From a virus, in the IMG/VR virus record IMGVR_UViG_3300024517_000077, positions 1-30,481 of that record: a stretch of DNA of 30,481 nucleotides, one strand, 5' to 3'. This document shows positions 22,915 to 28,693 of the stretch, piece after piece (position 1 is the first letter of the stretch; every line of letters starts with the position of its first letter). The position numbers and the translations under genes were made by a program. The notes under the pieces were generated by a model. The model ran no database searches. It was not told where the DNA came from and saw nothing but the letters and a program-made list of their open reading frames with translations.

Positions 22915-23395
22915 TGCCTTGCTCCAACTGTTGCAACTTTGCCGCTGCGATTGTCCGTGTTTGGCCAGCTCTGCGCTCGATGCGATCCCGATTGGCTACT
23001 GCATCATATAGATCGCAAAAGCGGGCCCTGTCAGCCATGCCATTGGAGCTTTTGCACAGATAGCGCCACCCCATGAGCCCAACGCAATGCTCTGTAGCTG
23101 CATCGCGGAACTTTGGCTGCGGCGAATATGTGCCCTCCATGCGAATCGCATAGCAAACCCTGCCCCACTGCTCGAGCGCAATGGCTGGTGGTGGCTCGAT
23201 GGCATCGAGCAAGTCTGCAATGCGAGGCATCCACCGCGATGTGTCAACCAGCCGGCGGACAGCAGCCTCTGCAGCGCCGTAGTCGCAATCGAGCAGCCTG
23301 CTGGCGTATAGCGCCATTGTCTGCTGGGTGGCCTTGCTGTCGGGCCATGCGGCAGCCAGGGCAGCCACCAGTCTTGTTGCCTCAGCCTTGGTCAT
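22907..23395 (-). CDS. Helicase loader/inhibitor-like protein (G39P N-terminal type)
   Basis: The 162-residue protein begins TKAEATRLVAALAAAWPDSK, followed by YASRLLDCDYGAAEAAVRRL and WMPRIADLLDAI. This pattern ('~~~l~~ayp......~~~~~~~~l~d~~~~~~~~al~~l......fpP~iaei~') matches the helical G39P/DnaB-loader-associated domain found in phage replication modules. The C-terminal half holds RDAATEHCVGLMGWRYLCKS and a basic, Gln-rich tail. It is encoded directly after the initiator-like gene with a four-base overlap, as in SPP1-type replication cassettes. Expected role: delivering host replicative helicase to the phage origin. The assignment is by pattern and neighbourhood. Confidence 0.65.
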   Translation of the reverse strand: MTKAEATRLVAALAAAWPDSKATQQTMALYASRLLDCDYGAAEAAVRRLVDTSRWMPRIADLLDAIEPPPAIALEQWGRVCYAIRMEGTYSPQPKFRDAATEHCVGLMGWRYLCKSSNGMADRARFCDLYDAVANRDRIERRAGQTRTIAAAKLQQLEQGNG

Positions 23396-24141
23396 TGCCC
23401 GCCCCTTTCCAATCTGTCTGCGGCTGCAAATAAGTCTGCAGCCAGGTTGCTGTTGTTGGCTCGCTTCCTTGGCTGCTTGAAATCACCAGCTCGGCGCAGC
23501 CAGTTATTGAATGCTCGCGACCAGTCGAGCTTGGTTGCTTTGCTGCCTGGCACGGCCAGCCAGTAGTCGCGGAAACGGTTGGCTTGGTCAGCCAGATCCA
23601 GGCCCAGCTCACTGGCCAGTAGCTCATGTGCAGCTGATGGCACCCAATCATCGCCAAGCCGCCTGCCGCGTCTTTTTTTAGGGGGGCCACTATGCGTAGC
23701 ATAGGGGGGGTTATTTGGTTGGGTTGGGTTGGGTTGGGTTGGGTGCATGTCCGACGGACATGGCAAGTCGATGGCAGCTGCTATAGCACCAGCCATTGTT
23801 TTGCCATCCTTTTTGCTTGCCCATCGCTTTGCTGAGCCTGCCCTTCCTGCCTTTCTTTTCGCAGACCTGCGCCTGTCTACCTCTGCCCTTGAGTGATTGT
23901 GCTCGAGGTAGTCATGCATCACATATGCGTCGCCAACTTTGACCAAAAGACCGACAGAAACCAGACGAGAAATGTCCCGATTTCTGCCAAAACTCCGACA
24001 AACCACCGCCGGAATCACGCCATCTGTCAGGTGTTTTTGACACCAGCTGCCAAGCCTCACCCAGACACCCATCGCTGCATTGCCCGCAGCCAAAACCTTT
24101 GGGTGGTCTGACAGCGAATCGCACACCGCAAAGTAGGGCAC
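23392..24141 (-). CDS. Phage replication initiator/replisome organiser-like protein
   Basis: The 249-residue protein has an N-terminal winged-helix-like region (residues 1-75): FAVCDSLSDHPKVLAAGNAA, then VRLGSWCQKHLTDGVIP and VKVGDAYVMHDYLEHN. This is the pattern of phage replication proteins whose N-terminus binds origin DNA. A basic segment RRRSAKRKAGRAGSAKRW follows. A low-complexity linker (about 128-160, HPTQPNPTQPNN...) separates it from a C-terminal domain with RFRDYWLAVPGSKATKLDW and AFNNWLRRA. The 'f.~yW....~~~k.dW...w.nWlr' motif is typical of lambda O/DnaD-like C-termini. It follows the HTH regulator by three bases. The linker DNA is unusual: A7, C6 and C7 runs, a hairpin and a pentanucleotide repeat. 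An origin may lie within it, as in lambda O. Confidence 0.75.
   Translation of the reverse strand: MPYFAVCDSLSDHPKVLAAGNAAMGVWVRLGSWCQKHLTDGVIPAVVCRSFGRNRDISRLVSVGLLVKVGDAYVMHDYLEHNHSRAEVDRRRSAKRKAGRAGSAKRWASKKDGKTMAGAIAAAIDLPCPSDMHPTQPNPTQPNNPPYATHSGPPKKRRGRRLGDDWVPSAAHELLASELGLDLADQANRFRDYWLAVPGSKATKLDWSRAFNNWLRRAGDFKQPRKRANNSNLAADLFAAADRLERGGQ
23673..23743. repeat. Low-complexity linker DNA: homopolymer runs, hairpin, five TTGGG repeats
   Basis: On the plus strand this stretch has T7 (23673-23679) and G6 (23681-23686). A perfect hairpin, CTATGC-GTA-GCATAG (23690-23704), and a G7 run (23704-23710) follow. Five tandem TTGGG pentamers end it (23719-23743). All of it lies in frame in the linker of the replication protein. 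A gain or loss of one 5-base unit, or slippage in the A7 run of the mRNA, would shift the frame and remove the C-terminal domain. The window has no other stretch like this. Confidence 0.85.
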
Positions 24142-24144
24142 TGC

Positions 24145-24327
24145 CTAGCCTGCCTCACTGGCTGGCTGCTGCGGCTGTGGCCGCTCGATGCCTAGCCGCT
24201 TGCAAGCGGCTCGCAGGGCATAGTCCAAACCAGACGCAACGCTGGATGGATCGTCCCCCCACTTTCCAACTGTTCTTGGATCAATCCCCGTCTCACCGCT
24301 CAGGCGCAGTTTTTCACGTCTATTCAT
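24145..24327 (-). CDS. Small HTH regulator (Cro/repressor-like)
   Basis: The 60-residue protein starts MNRREKLRLSGETGIDPRTV, followed by GKWGDDPSSVASGLDYALRA and ACKRLGIERP. The pattern 'l~~~tGi~~~tv~kw' is a compact helix-turn-helix in which the recognition helix covers roughly residues 16-26. The C-terminus is Pro/Gln-rich and short. It is the first gene of the 24-kb minus-strand block and faces the divergent plus-strand operon, the usual place for a Cro- or CI-like switch protein. The start codon overlaps an ATGCCT half-site, and a promoter-like TACAAT ends five bases before the ATG, suggesting a leaderless, autoregulated transcript. The DNA-binding role is fairly secure; the switch role is inferred. 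Confidence 0.68.
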   Translation of the reverse strand: MNRREKLRLSGETGIDPRTVGKWGDDPSSVASGLDYALRAACKRLGIERPQPQQPASEAG

Positions 24328-24350
24328 GCCTCATTGTAGGCATACATGCC
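24326..24350. promoter_or_regulatory. Operator-like ATGCC half-sites over the promoter
   Basis: ATGCCT (24326-24331) and AGGCAT (24338-24343) form a perfect 6-base inverted repeat with a 6-base gap. A third half-site, ATGCC (24346-24350), pairs with GGCAT (24339-24343) in a second inverted arrangement two bases apart. Together they cover the -10 box and start codon of the HTH gene. This is a natural binding site for the small HTH protein or its competitor, which would give autoregulation. Binding is inference. Confidence 0.45.
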
Positions 24351-24363
24351 GCCATAAGGTCAA
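24333..24363 (-). promoter_or_regulatory. Probable promoter of the minus-strand block (leaderless)
   Basis: Read on the minus strand, TTGACC (24363-24358) and TACAAT (24338-24333) each match a sigma70 consensus box at five of six positions, with a rather long 19-base spacer. TACAAT ends five bases before the ATG at 24327, so a start site six bases downstream would be the A of that ATG and the mRNA would have no leader. Lambda cI from PRM is a precedent for leaderless repressor mRNA. The remaining intergenic DNA up to 24441 must hold the plus-strand promoter, but I cannot pick boxes for it with confidence. Confidence 0.5.
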
Positions 24364-24441
24364 GCGGCTTGTCATGTTGGGGCCACCTAGTTGCAACAAT
24401 TATGTTGACCGCAATGTAGCAGGTGTGGCAAGGTGCACATC

Positions 24442-24705
24442 ATGAAAGCAAAGCAAGAGTGCCCGTTCGGCAAGACGGCCGCAGACTGGGCCAACGTTGC
24501 TCTTTTCGCGCTCGACCGCGCTGGGATGAGCTACCAGCAGCAGCTCGAGGTGCAGCGCTCGCTAGAGGCCTGGCTGGACCAAGATGACGATGGGGATTTC
24601 GTCATGAGCCCATGCAGCTCGTGCGACTATTCGCATGGGCCCACCACCCATATAATCAACCAACAGCAGGTATGCAAAGCCTGCCGGGCCCTGGTTCGGT
24701 CATGA
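24442..24705 (+). CDS. Small Cys-containing early protein, unknown function
   Basis: The ATG at 24442 is preferred over a GTG at 24433 because AAGG lies 8 bases upstream of it. The product has 87 residues. The N-terminus is KAKQECPFGKTAADWANVAL. A helical, acidic middle (QQQLEVQRSLEAWLDQDDDG) is followed by a C-terminal ribbon-like group, CSSCDY...HIINQQQVCKACRAL. The two CxxC pairs suggest a zinc site. It is the first gene of the plus-strand operon, and its stop overlaps the next ATG (ATGA). First genes of such operons often encode regulators or host-takeover factors, but the family is not recognised. Confidence 0.65.
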   Translation: MKAKQECPFGKTAADWANVALFALDRAGMSYQQQLEVQRSLEAWLDQDDDGDFVMSPCSSCDYSHGPTTHIINQQQVCKACRALVRS

Positions 24706-25184
24706 GCAACCTACCGCCGGGATGTGAGCAGTGGCACATTGACCAGTCGCAGCTTGGCGACTGGTGTGACCGCTGCGTCTCAGAGATCGAGCGCGATGGC
24801 AGTTGTGATTGCTATCGCAGCTGCCGCAAGTGCGGCCAAAAGACAATAGAGCCATGCAGATGCGAAAGGATGCGAGCTATGAATTTCCAACAGGCCTTTT
24901 TGGCCCTGCAAGAGCTGGCAACCCAGCGGCTGGACGTTGTTAGCCTCACCGTCGAGTGCTGGATCCGTCCAGCGGGCAGTGGCTATAGCGGGTCGAAAAT
25001 GACCCGCAGGCACTCGAGCGCGGAGCTGGAGTGGCAGGTGTGGTCACAGCAGGCGAGCCAAAACTTCTGCGCACCGAGCGCAGCAGAGGCCATCGAGCGC
25101 TATCGCCTTGGAGTTAGCGACGAAACGTCAACAGAGGCAACAGCCGCAAACCTGCGTCTAGTGGGGGACTGCAATGTGGATTGA
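24702..25184 (+). CDS. Cys-rich N-terminus plus unknown domain, early protein
   Basis: The ATG at 24702 overlaps the upstream stop as ATGA; an earlier in-frame ATG at 24612 lies inside the previous gene. The protein has 160 residues. Residues 20-60 hold a dense Cys cluster, CDRCVSEIERDGSCDCYRSC, then RKCGQKTIEPCRCERMR, probably zinc-binding. The rest (MNFQQAFLALQELATQRLDV, then VECWIRPAGSGYSG, then WQVWSQQASQNFCAPSAAEA) looks like a separate small alpha/beta domain. An internal ATG at 24880 has AAAGGA about 8 bases upstream, so the second domain could also be made alone (101 residues). The second domain resembles short phage proteins of the 'W...~g~~~~a~s~~eal' kind, function unknown. Confidence 0.6.
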   Translation: MSNLPPGCEQWHIDQSQLGDWCDRCVSEIERDGSCDCYRSCRKCGQKTIEPCRCERMRAMNFQQAFLALQELATQRLDVVSLTVECWIRPAGSGYSGSKMTRRHSSAELEWQVWSQQASQNFCAPSAAEAIERYRLGVSDETSTEATAANLRLVGDCNVD

Positions 25185-25440
25185 TTTTGGGAGGGAGCTG
25201 CTCAGGCTGGCAGCGTGCGCCTTTTGCGCTATTGCGCTGTTAGCACTCTGCATCGTGCTGGCGGGATGCCAGCGGCCAGTAAAGGTGCCAGCCGTTGGCA
25301 CCGTTTGCGCTGACAAGAACAGCAGCAAGCTCGTGCTGCGGCGGTGGATACCTGGCAGCGCTGCTGCTGGCTATCCGCTGGTCTGCGCCGAATATCGGCA
25401 TAGCTGCAACAGTGGCCGCTGCGAGGCGGTGGCACCATGA
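25174..25440 (+). CDS. Small putative lipoprotein
   Basis: The 88-residue protein overlaps the upstream gene by 11 bases, with GGGGGA a few bases before the ATG. Residues 10-30 are strongly hydrophobic (LRLAACAFCAIALLALCIVL) and end in a lipobox-like LAGC, so cleavage and lipidation at that Cys is likely. The mature part has four further cysteines (VCADKN, VCAEYRHSCNSGRC), which could form disulphides in the periplasm. Such small envelope proteins in early operons can be superinfection-exclusion or lysis-related factors, but nothing here is specific. If lipidation occurs, a Gram-negative host is the natural fit. Confidence 0.62.
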   Translation: MWIDFGRELLRLAACAFCAIALLALCIVLAGCQRPVKVPAVGTVCADKNSSKLVLRRWIPGSAAAGYPLVCAEYRHSCNSGRCEAVAP

Positions 25441-26939
25441 GGCTGGCGCTGGTGGACCTGAGCGCCGTATGGTGGACCAACTGGCATGCAACCAGCGATA
25501 GCCAGCTGTCTGCGGCTTATGACAACACACTGCGCATGATTGGCTCGGTAGCTGCGAATCACGATCAGACAGTCATCTGTCTGGACAGCCCCAAGAGCCG
25601 CCGCAAAGAGATGGAGCCGTCTTACAAGGCTCAACGCGAGCCAAAGCCAAAAGCAGCGCTTGAGCAAGCGCGCAGGCTGTTGGCAGAGCTGAAAAAGCGC
25701 TGGCCGTGCTACCAGATTGACGGCCTCGAGGGGGATGACGTCATTGCCACATTTGTTGGCCGAATGGATGAAATCAAAGGGTTGTACAACCCCCGCCGCC
25801 GCTTTGGCGAGTATGAGTTTTGCGATGGACTCGAGCTTGTCATCGTTGGCTGTGACAAGGATTTTTGGCAGTTGTTGGGTGACTGTGTGTCAATGTGGAA
25901 TTTTTCGACAGGGCAGGCCTTTGCAGCTGCAGACTTGATGGCAAAACACGGCATCGAGCCACGCCAAGCTGTGGATTGGCAGGCGCTAGTGGGTGACGCA
26001 GCAGACAATCTGCCAGGGGTCAAAGGCTGCGGGCCAAAGACCGCAACCAAGCTGCTGCAGCAGTTTGGCTCAGCTACTGAGGTGCTCGACGCTGCCAAGC
26101 GCCGGCCAACCGAGTTTGGTGGCAAAAAGCAGCTGTTGTTCAACCTGCAGGAATCGAGCGATCTAATCTACCGAAACCTCGAGCTGATGAGGCTCGTGGT
26201 TGATCAAGAAATGCCATTCGAAGCTGAGTGGGTCAAAGAAGAACGCGAGGCCATCGAATGGGTCGCAGAACAAGAGCAAAAGGAGACCGCAATGAAGCCA
26301 AGCCCACTACCACCACAACCACCACCACAACCAGAGCCAGAGCCAGAGCCAGCGCCTAGCCAGCCACAGGCCCCACCGGCCCGCAAGTCTGACCGGGCAA
26401 TGGTTGTGGGCCAGTCAGCTGACTTCACACGAGCGCTTGAGCCCATGGACATGCGCCAACTGGCGTTTGCGGCTGCCAAGTTTCACGAGAGCCGCTTGTA
26501 TCAGCGCAAGTTTCGCAACGCAGACGAGATCGTCATCTGCGCCATGGCGGGCAGAGAGCGAGGCCTTGGCTTGTTCAGCTCGTTGGCAAATATCCACATC
26601 ATCGAAGGCCAGCCTGCGTTCAGTAGCCACATATTGGTGGGATTCGCGCGGCAGCATCCAGATTGCGAGTGGTTCAGGATGGTCGAAAGCACCGACCAAT
26701 CGGCTACTTTTGAAACCAAGCGCAGGGGCAGCCCACAGGCTGAAACCTGCACTTACACTATAGATGATGCCAAGCAAGCTGGAGTTTGGCGCAGCGGCGG
26801 AAACTGGGCAAAGCGCCCAAAGCAGATGCTGCGCAAACAGGCTGCTGTCGAGCTTGCTCGCGCTGTTTATCAAGATGCATGCGCCGGACTTTATTGCCCA
26901 GAAGAGCTGACGGGAGGCGAAACATGGGTGCAGGAATGA
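25437..26939 (+). CDS. Flap/5'-3' exonuclease fused to RecT-like annealing-protein candidate
   Basis: A 500-residue fusion. Residues 1-260 match T5/PolA-type 5' nucleases: LALVDLSA (Asp7), YKAQREPKP (63-71), IDGLEGDDVIATF (94-106) and VIVGCDKDFWQLL (135-147). The helix-hairpin-helix LVGDAADNLPGVKGCGPKTA lies at 184-203. A Pro/Gln/Glu linker spans about 286-316. Residues 330-495 carry LAFAAAKFHESRLYQ, ICAMAGRERGLGLFSSLANI, HIIEGQPAFSSHILVGFA, WAKRPKQMLRKQAAVELARA and GLYCPEEL. That pattern is shared with phage proteins I take to be RecT-like single-strand annealing proteins. The start overlaps the lipoprotein stop as ATGA. The pair would make 3' tails and anneal them in one chain. The nuclease is confident, the annealing protein moderate. 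An internal start gives the second domain alone. Confidence 0.85.
   Translation: MRLALVDLSAVWWTNWHATSDSQLSAAYDNTLRMIGSVAANHDQTVICLDSPKSRRKEMEPSYKAQREPKPKAALEQARRLLAELKKRWPCYQIDGLEGDDVIATFVGRMDEIKGLYNPRRRFGEYEFCDGLELVIVGCDKDFWQLLGDCVSMWNFSTGQAFAAADLMAKHGIEPRQAVDWQALVGDAADNLPGVKGCGPKTATKLLQQFGSATEVLDAAKRRPTEFGGKKQLLFNLQESSDLIYRNLELMRLVVDQEMPFEAEWVKEEREAIEWVAEQEQKETAMKPSPLPPQPPPQPEPEPEPAPSQPQAPPARKSDRAMVVGQSADFTRALEPMDMRQLAFAAAKFHESRLYQRKFRNADEIVICAMAGRERGLGLFSSLANIHIIEGQPAFSSHILVGFARQHPDCEWFRMVESTDQSATFETKRRGSPQAETCTYTIDDAKQAGVWRSGGNWAKRPKQMLRKQAAVELARAVYQDACAGLYCPEELTGGETWVQE
26292..26939 (+). CDS. Internal-start product: linker plus RecT-like domain
   Basis: The ATG at 26292 is in frame at residue 286, exactly where the nuclease domain ends and the Pro-rich linker begins. 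It is preceded by AAAAGGAGA, with AAGGAG at 26280-26285 and a 6-base spacer, which is close to ideal. The same AAAAGGAGAC stretch precedes the SSB start at 27169. A separate 215-residue annealing-protein candidate would be made in addition to the fusion. This could mean a recent fusion of two genes that kept the second ribosome site, or deliberate production of both forms. The site is seen directly; its use is inferred. Confidence 0.6.
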   Translation: MKPSPLPPQPPPQPEPEPEPAPSQPQAPPARKSDRAMVVGQSADFTRALEPMDMRQLAFAAAKFHESRLYQRKFRNADEIVICAMAGRERGLGLFSSLANIHIIEGQPAFSSHILVGFARQHPDCEWFRMVESTDQSATFETKRRGSPQAETCTYTIDDAKQAGVWRSGGNWAKRPKQMLRKQAAVELARAVYQDACAGLYCPEELTGGETWVQE

Positions 26940-27073
26940 CAAAGCGCTGTCGCATTTGCGATCGCGATCTACCAATCTGGAAGTTTGCCTATTGGCGATT
27001 GCAGTGCAAGCAATGCCGGGCGCTTGTGAAGCGGCTCGAGTATGCGGCCAAAAAGGCACGCAATGCTGGATGA
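26924..27073 (+). CDS. Tiny zinc-finger protein
   Basis: The ATG at 26924 has GGGAGG six bases upstream and overlaps the end of the fusion gene by 16 bases; a second ATG at 26936 overlaps the stop as ATGA. The product has 49 residues. Its KRCRICDRDLPIWKF and QCKQCRALVKRLEY segments give two CxxC pairs 16 residues apart, a classical zinc knuckle, with a basic C-terminus. It resembles the 'C..C.~~~~~~~F' type of small recruitment proteins in phages. Location between recombination genes suggests DNA or recombinase binding, which is inference only. Confidence 0.7.
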   Translation: MGAGMTKRCRICDRDLPIWKFAYWRLQCKQCRALVKRLEYAAKKARNAG

Positions 27074-27233
27074 CCTGCTGCGCGAGCTGGGCCCCAAAAA
27101 GGCCCTACTGATTGTGGACTGCAAACACGTTTTTGCGGTCGCTATAGATAACCCAAAAGGAGACGAAGATGGCAATCACAAACATGGCAATTTTGATCGG
27201 TCGACTGGGCGCAGATCCAGAGATGAGGACTAG
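27063..27233 (+). CDS. Possible 56-residue protein overlapping the SSB start
   Basis: The ATG at 27063 overlaps the upstream stop, and AAAGG lies six bases before it. The product reads MLDDLLRELGPKKALLIVDC and then KHVFAVAIDNPKGDEDG, with a plausible helix-strand start and a hydrophilic tail. It overlaps the first 65 bases of the SSB gene in another frame, so its C-terminus is constrained by SSB. Without it, 95 bases (27074-27168) would be non-coding in an otherwise packed operon. It could be real or a translational coupler for SSB. Confidence 0.45.
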   Translation: MLDDLLRELGPKKALLIVDCKHVFAVAIDNPKGDEDGNHKHGNFDRSTGRRSRDED

Positions 27234-27588
27234 CAAGGCAGGAACCGCAATCCTCAAGATGCGCATTGCTACCAGCGAGCGCCGCAAAGTTGGCGAACAG
27301 TGGGAAAAGGCCACCGAATGGCACAACGTCGCGATGTTTGGCCGCAGAGCAGAGGCGGTTGCCCAGTTTTTGCACAAGGGCAAAATGGTGGCAATCCAGG
27401 GCAGGCTCAGTACCAGCAGCTGGGATGCCGACGATGGCAGCAAACGCTATCGCACCGAGATAATCGTGGATGAGCTAGAGCTGCTCGGTGGCAACGACAG
27501 GCCAGCACAAGCGCCAGCGCCACGATCACAGCAGCAAGAGCCGCTCGATGAGCGTGGCGAAGCCTTTGGCAACGACGGATGGTTTTGA
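27169..27588 (+). CDS. ssb: Single-stranded DNA-binding protein
   Basis: The 139-residue protein has the OB-fold of bacterial SSB: MAILIGRLGADPEMRTSKAG, then KMRIATSERRK, TEWHNVAMFGRRAEAVAQFL and KMVAIQGRLSTSSW. The 'i.iGrLg.dPe.r', 'tew~~~v~f...ae' and 'G~l.t~~w' motifs are all present. A Gln/Pro/Ala-rich tail (about residues 108-130) ends EAFGNDGWF. The tip has a terminal Phe but lacks the run of acidic residues of the usual DDDIPF tip that recruits host partners. AAAAGGAGAC precedes the ATG. It coats single strands for the fusion recombinase and for replication. Confidence 0.92.
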   Translation: MAITNMAILIGRLGADPEMRTSKAGTAILKMRIATSERRKVGEQWEKATEWHNVAMFGRRAEAVAQFLHKGKMVAIQGRLSTSSWDADDGSKRYRTEIIVDELELLGGNDRPAQAPAPRSQQQEPLDERGEAFGNDGWF

Positions 27589-27968
27589 TGGACGAAAAAG
27601 CAAGGGCCATCGCGGCATTGTGGGGATCGCAAAAAGAGCTTGTGGCCAGGATTGACGCTGCAACATCGGAGCTGATTGTGGGCTTGTCGCATGAGATTCG
27701 CGCAGCCAGCTCCAGCGAGGACATCAGGCGGATTGCGGGCCGATGGCCAGACCGAACCTGGCGACATCTGGCATCTCTGCTGCAAGACAACATTGTGTCC
27801 TGGCTCGAGATATCCCGCATTGTCCAGCTGCACATGGTCGGGATCCCGGTTGGCGTCGAGCGCCCGGTCTCCCGGGAGTCTTACGAACTAGTGATGCGGC
27901 ACATTGAGCGGTGCCAAGAGCCGCACGGCCATTGGTGCTGCGGCCCTGACGTTGAGCCGACGCATTGA
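27588..27968 (+). CDS. Hypothetical helical early protein
   Basis: The ATG at 27588 overlaps the SSB stop as TGATG; an in-frame start nine bases earlier is less likely. The product has 126 residues and is mostly alpha-helical by composition (EKARAIAALWGSQKELVARI, then SEDIRRIAGRWPDRTWRHLA and LEISRIVQLHMVG). The C-terminus has HIERCQEPHGHWCCGPDVEP, with three Cys and three His, a possible metal site. It overlaps the C5 methyltransferase start by four bases. No family recognised. Context (SSB before, methyltransferase after) suggests a DNA-metabolism accessory. Confidence 0.65.
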   Translation: MDEKARAIAALWGSQKELVARIDAATSELIVGLSHEIRAASSSEDIRRIAGRWPDRTWRHLASLLQDNIVSWLEISRIVQLHMVGIPVGVERPVSRESYELVMRHIERCQEPHGHWCCGPDVEPTH

Positions 27969-28693
27969 TTGGCAGTCTTTTCAGCGGAATCGGTGGCCTC
28001 GAGCTTGGGCTTGAGGCTGCTGGGCTTGGCCCAGTTGCATGGCAAGTCGAAATAGATCCATATTGCCGCGAGGTACTCAAAAAACACTGGCCGCAAGCAG
28101 GGCAACATGCAGACATTCGAGACATATCAAAGCTGCCAGCCGTCGATGTCATCTGCGGCGGGTTTCCTTGCCAAGACATTTCTGCCGCAGGCAAGGGCGC
28201 TGGCCTTGATGGTCCTCAAAGCGGCTTATGGTGGGAATTTGCCAGAGTCATTGAGGCAAACAGGCCAGCTTTCGTTGTTGTTGAAAATGTCGCCAGCGGA
28301 GCCAAGCGCTGGGTTGATGCCGTATGTGGGTCCCTGGGAAAGCTCGGCTACCAAACGCTACCGATCCCGATTGCGGCAAGCGATGTTGGGGCTCCGCACC
28401 TGCGACGGCGAATATTTATCATCGGCTACAATTCTGCCAACGCCATCGGCTGTGAGCTATGGCAACAACAGGGGAGGCAGAGCGGGAAGAGTGGGCCCAA
28501 TCCGCCACAGCCTACAGAGCTTGGCGCGACACAAGGGTGGCAGCCTCTGCCATCGATTTGCAGAAGCAATGATGGGCCTGACTCGCGACTGGACCGTGCC
28601 AGATTGCGAGCGCTAGGCAACGCAGTGGTGCCACACTGCGCGATGGTTGTTGGCGAGGTTATTCAGCTGCTGATTGCTCAGCACGAGCAATGA
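27965..28693 (+). CDS. C5-cytosine DNA methyltransferase (Dcm type), compact
   Basis: A TTG start at 27965 overlaps the upstream stop (TTGA). The 242-residue protein has motif I SLFSGIGGLELGLEAAG (4-20). Motif IV is GGFPCQDIS with catalytic Cys69, and motif VI is ENV (107-109). Motif VIII is RRRIFIIG (147-154) and motif X is GNAVVPH. Only about 60 residues separate motif VIII from the C-terminal motif, where a target-recognition domain usually occupies 100 or more, so this enzyme is unusually small. Its end overlaps the convergent XRE gene by 35 bases. Probable role: modification of phage DNA, adding to the two adenine/N4-type enzymes on the other strand. Confidence 0.9.
   Translation: MIGSLFSGIGGLELGLEAAGLGPVAWQVEIDPYCREVLKKHWPQAGQHADIRDISKLPAVDVICGGFPCQDISAAGKGAGLDGPQSGLWWEFARVIEANRPAFVVVENVASGAKRWVDAVCGSLGKLGYQTLPIPIAASDVGAPHLRRRIFIIGYNSANAIGCELWQQQGRQSGKSGPNPPQPTELGATQGWQPLPSICRSNDGPDSRLDRARLRALGNAVVPHCAMVVGEVIQLLIAQHEQ

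Noticed and set aside
26415-27059. 214-residue minus-strand frame opposite the RecT-like domain
   Set aside because: Antisense shadow of a conserved domain; no ribosome site or family features.
28107-28616. 169-residue plus-strand frame inside the C5 methyltransferase
   Set aside because: It overlaps a gene with all catalytic motifs in another frame and has no recognisable protein features.
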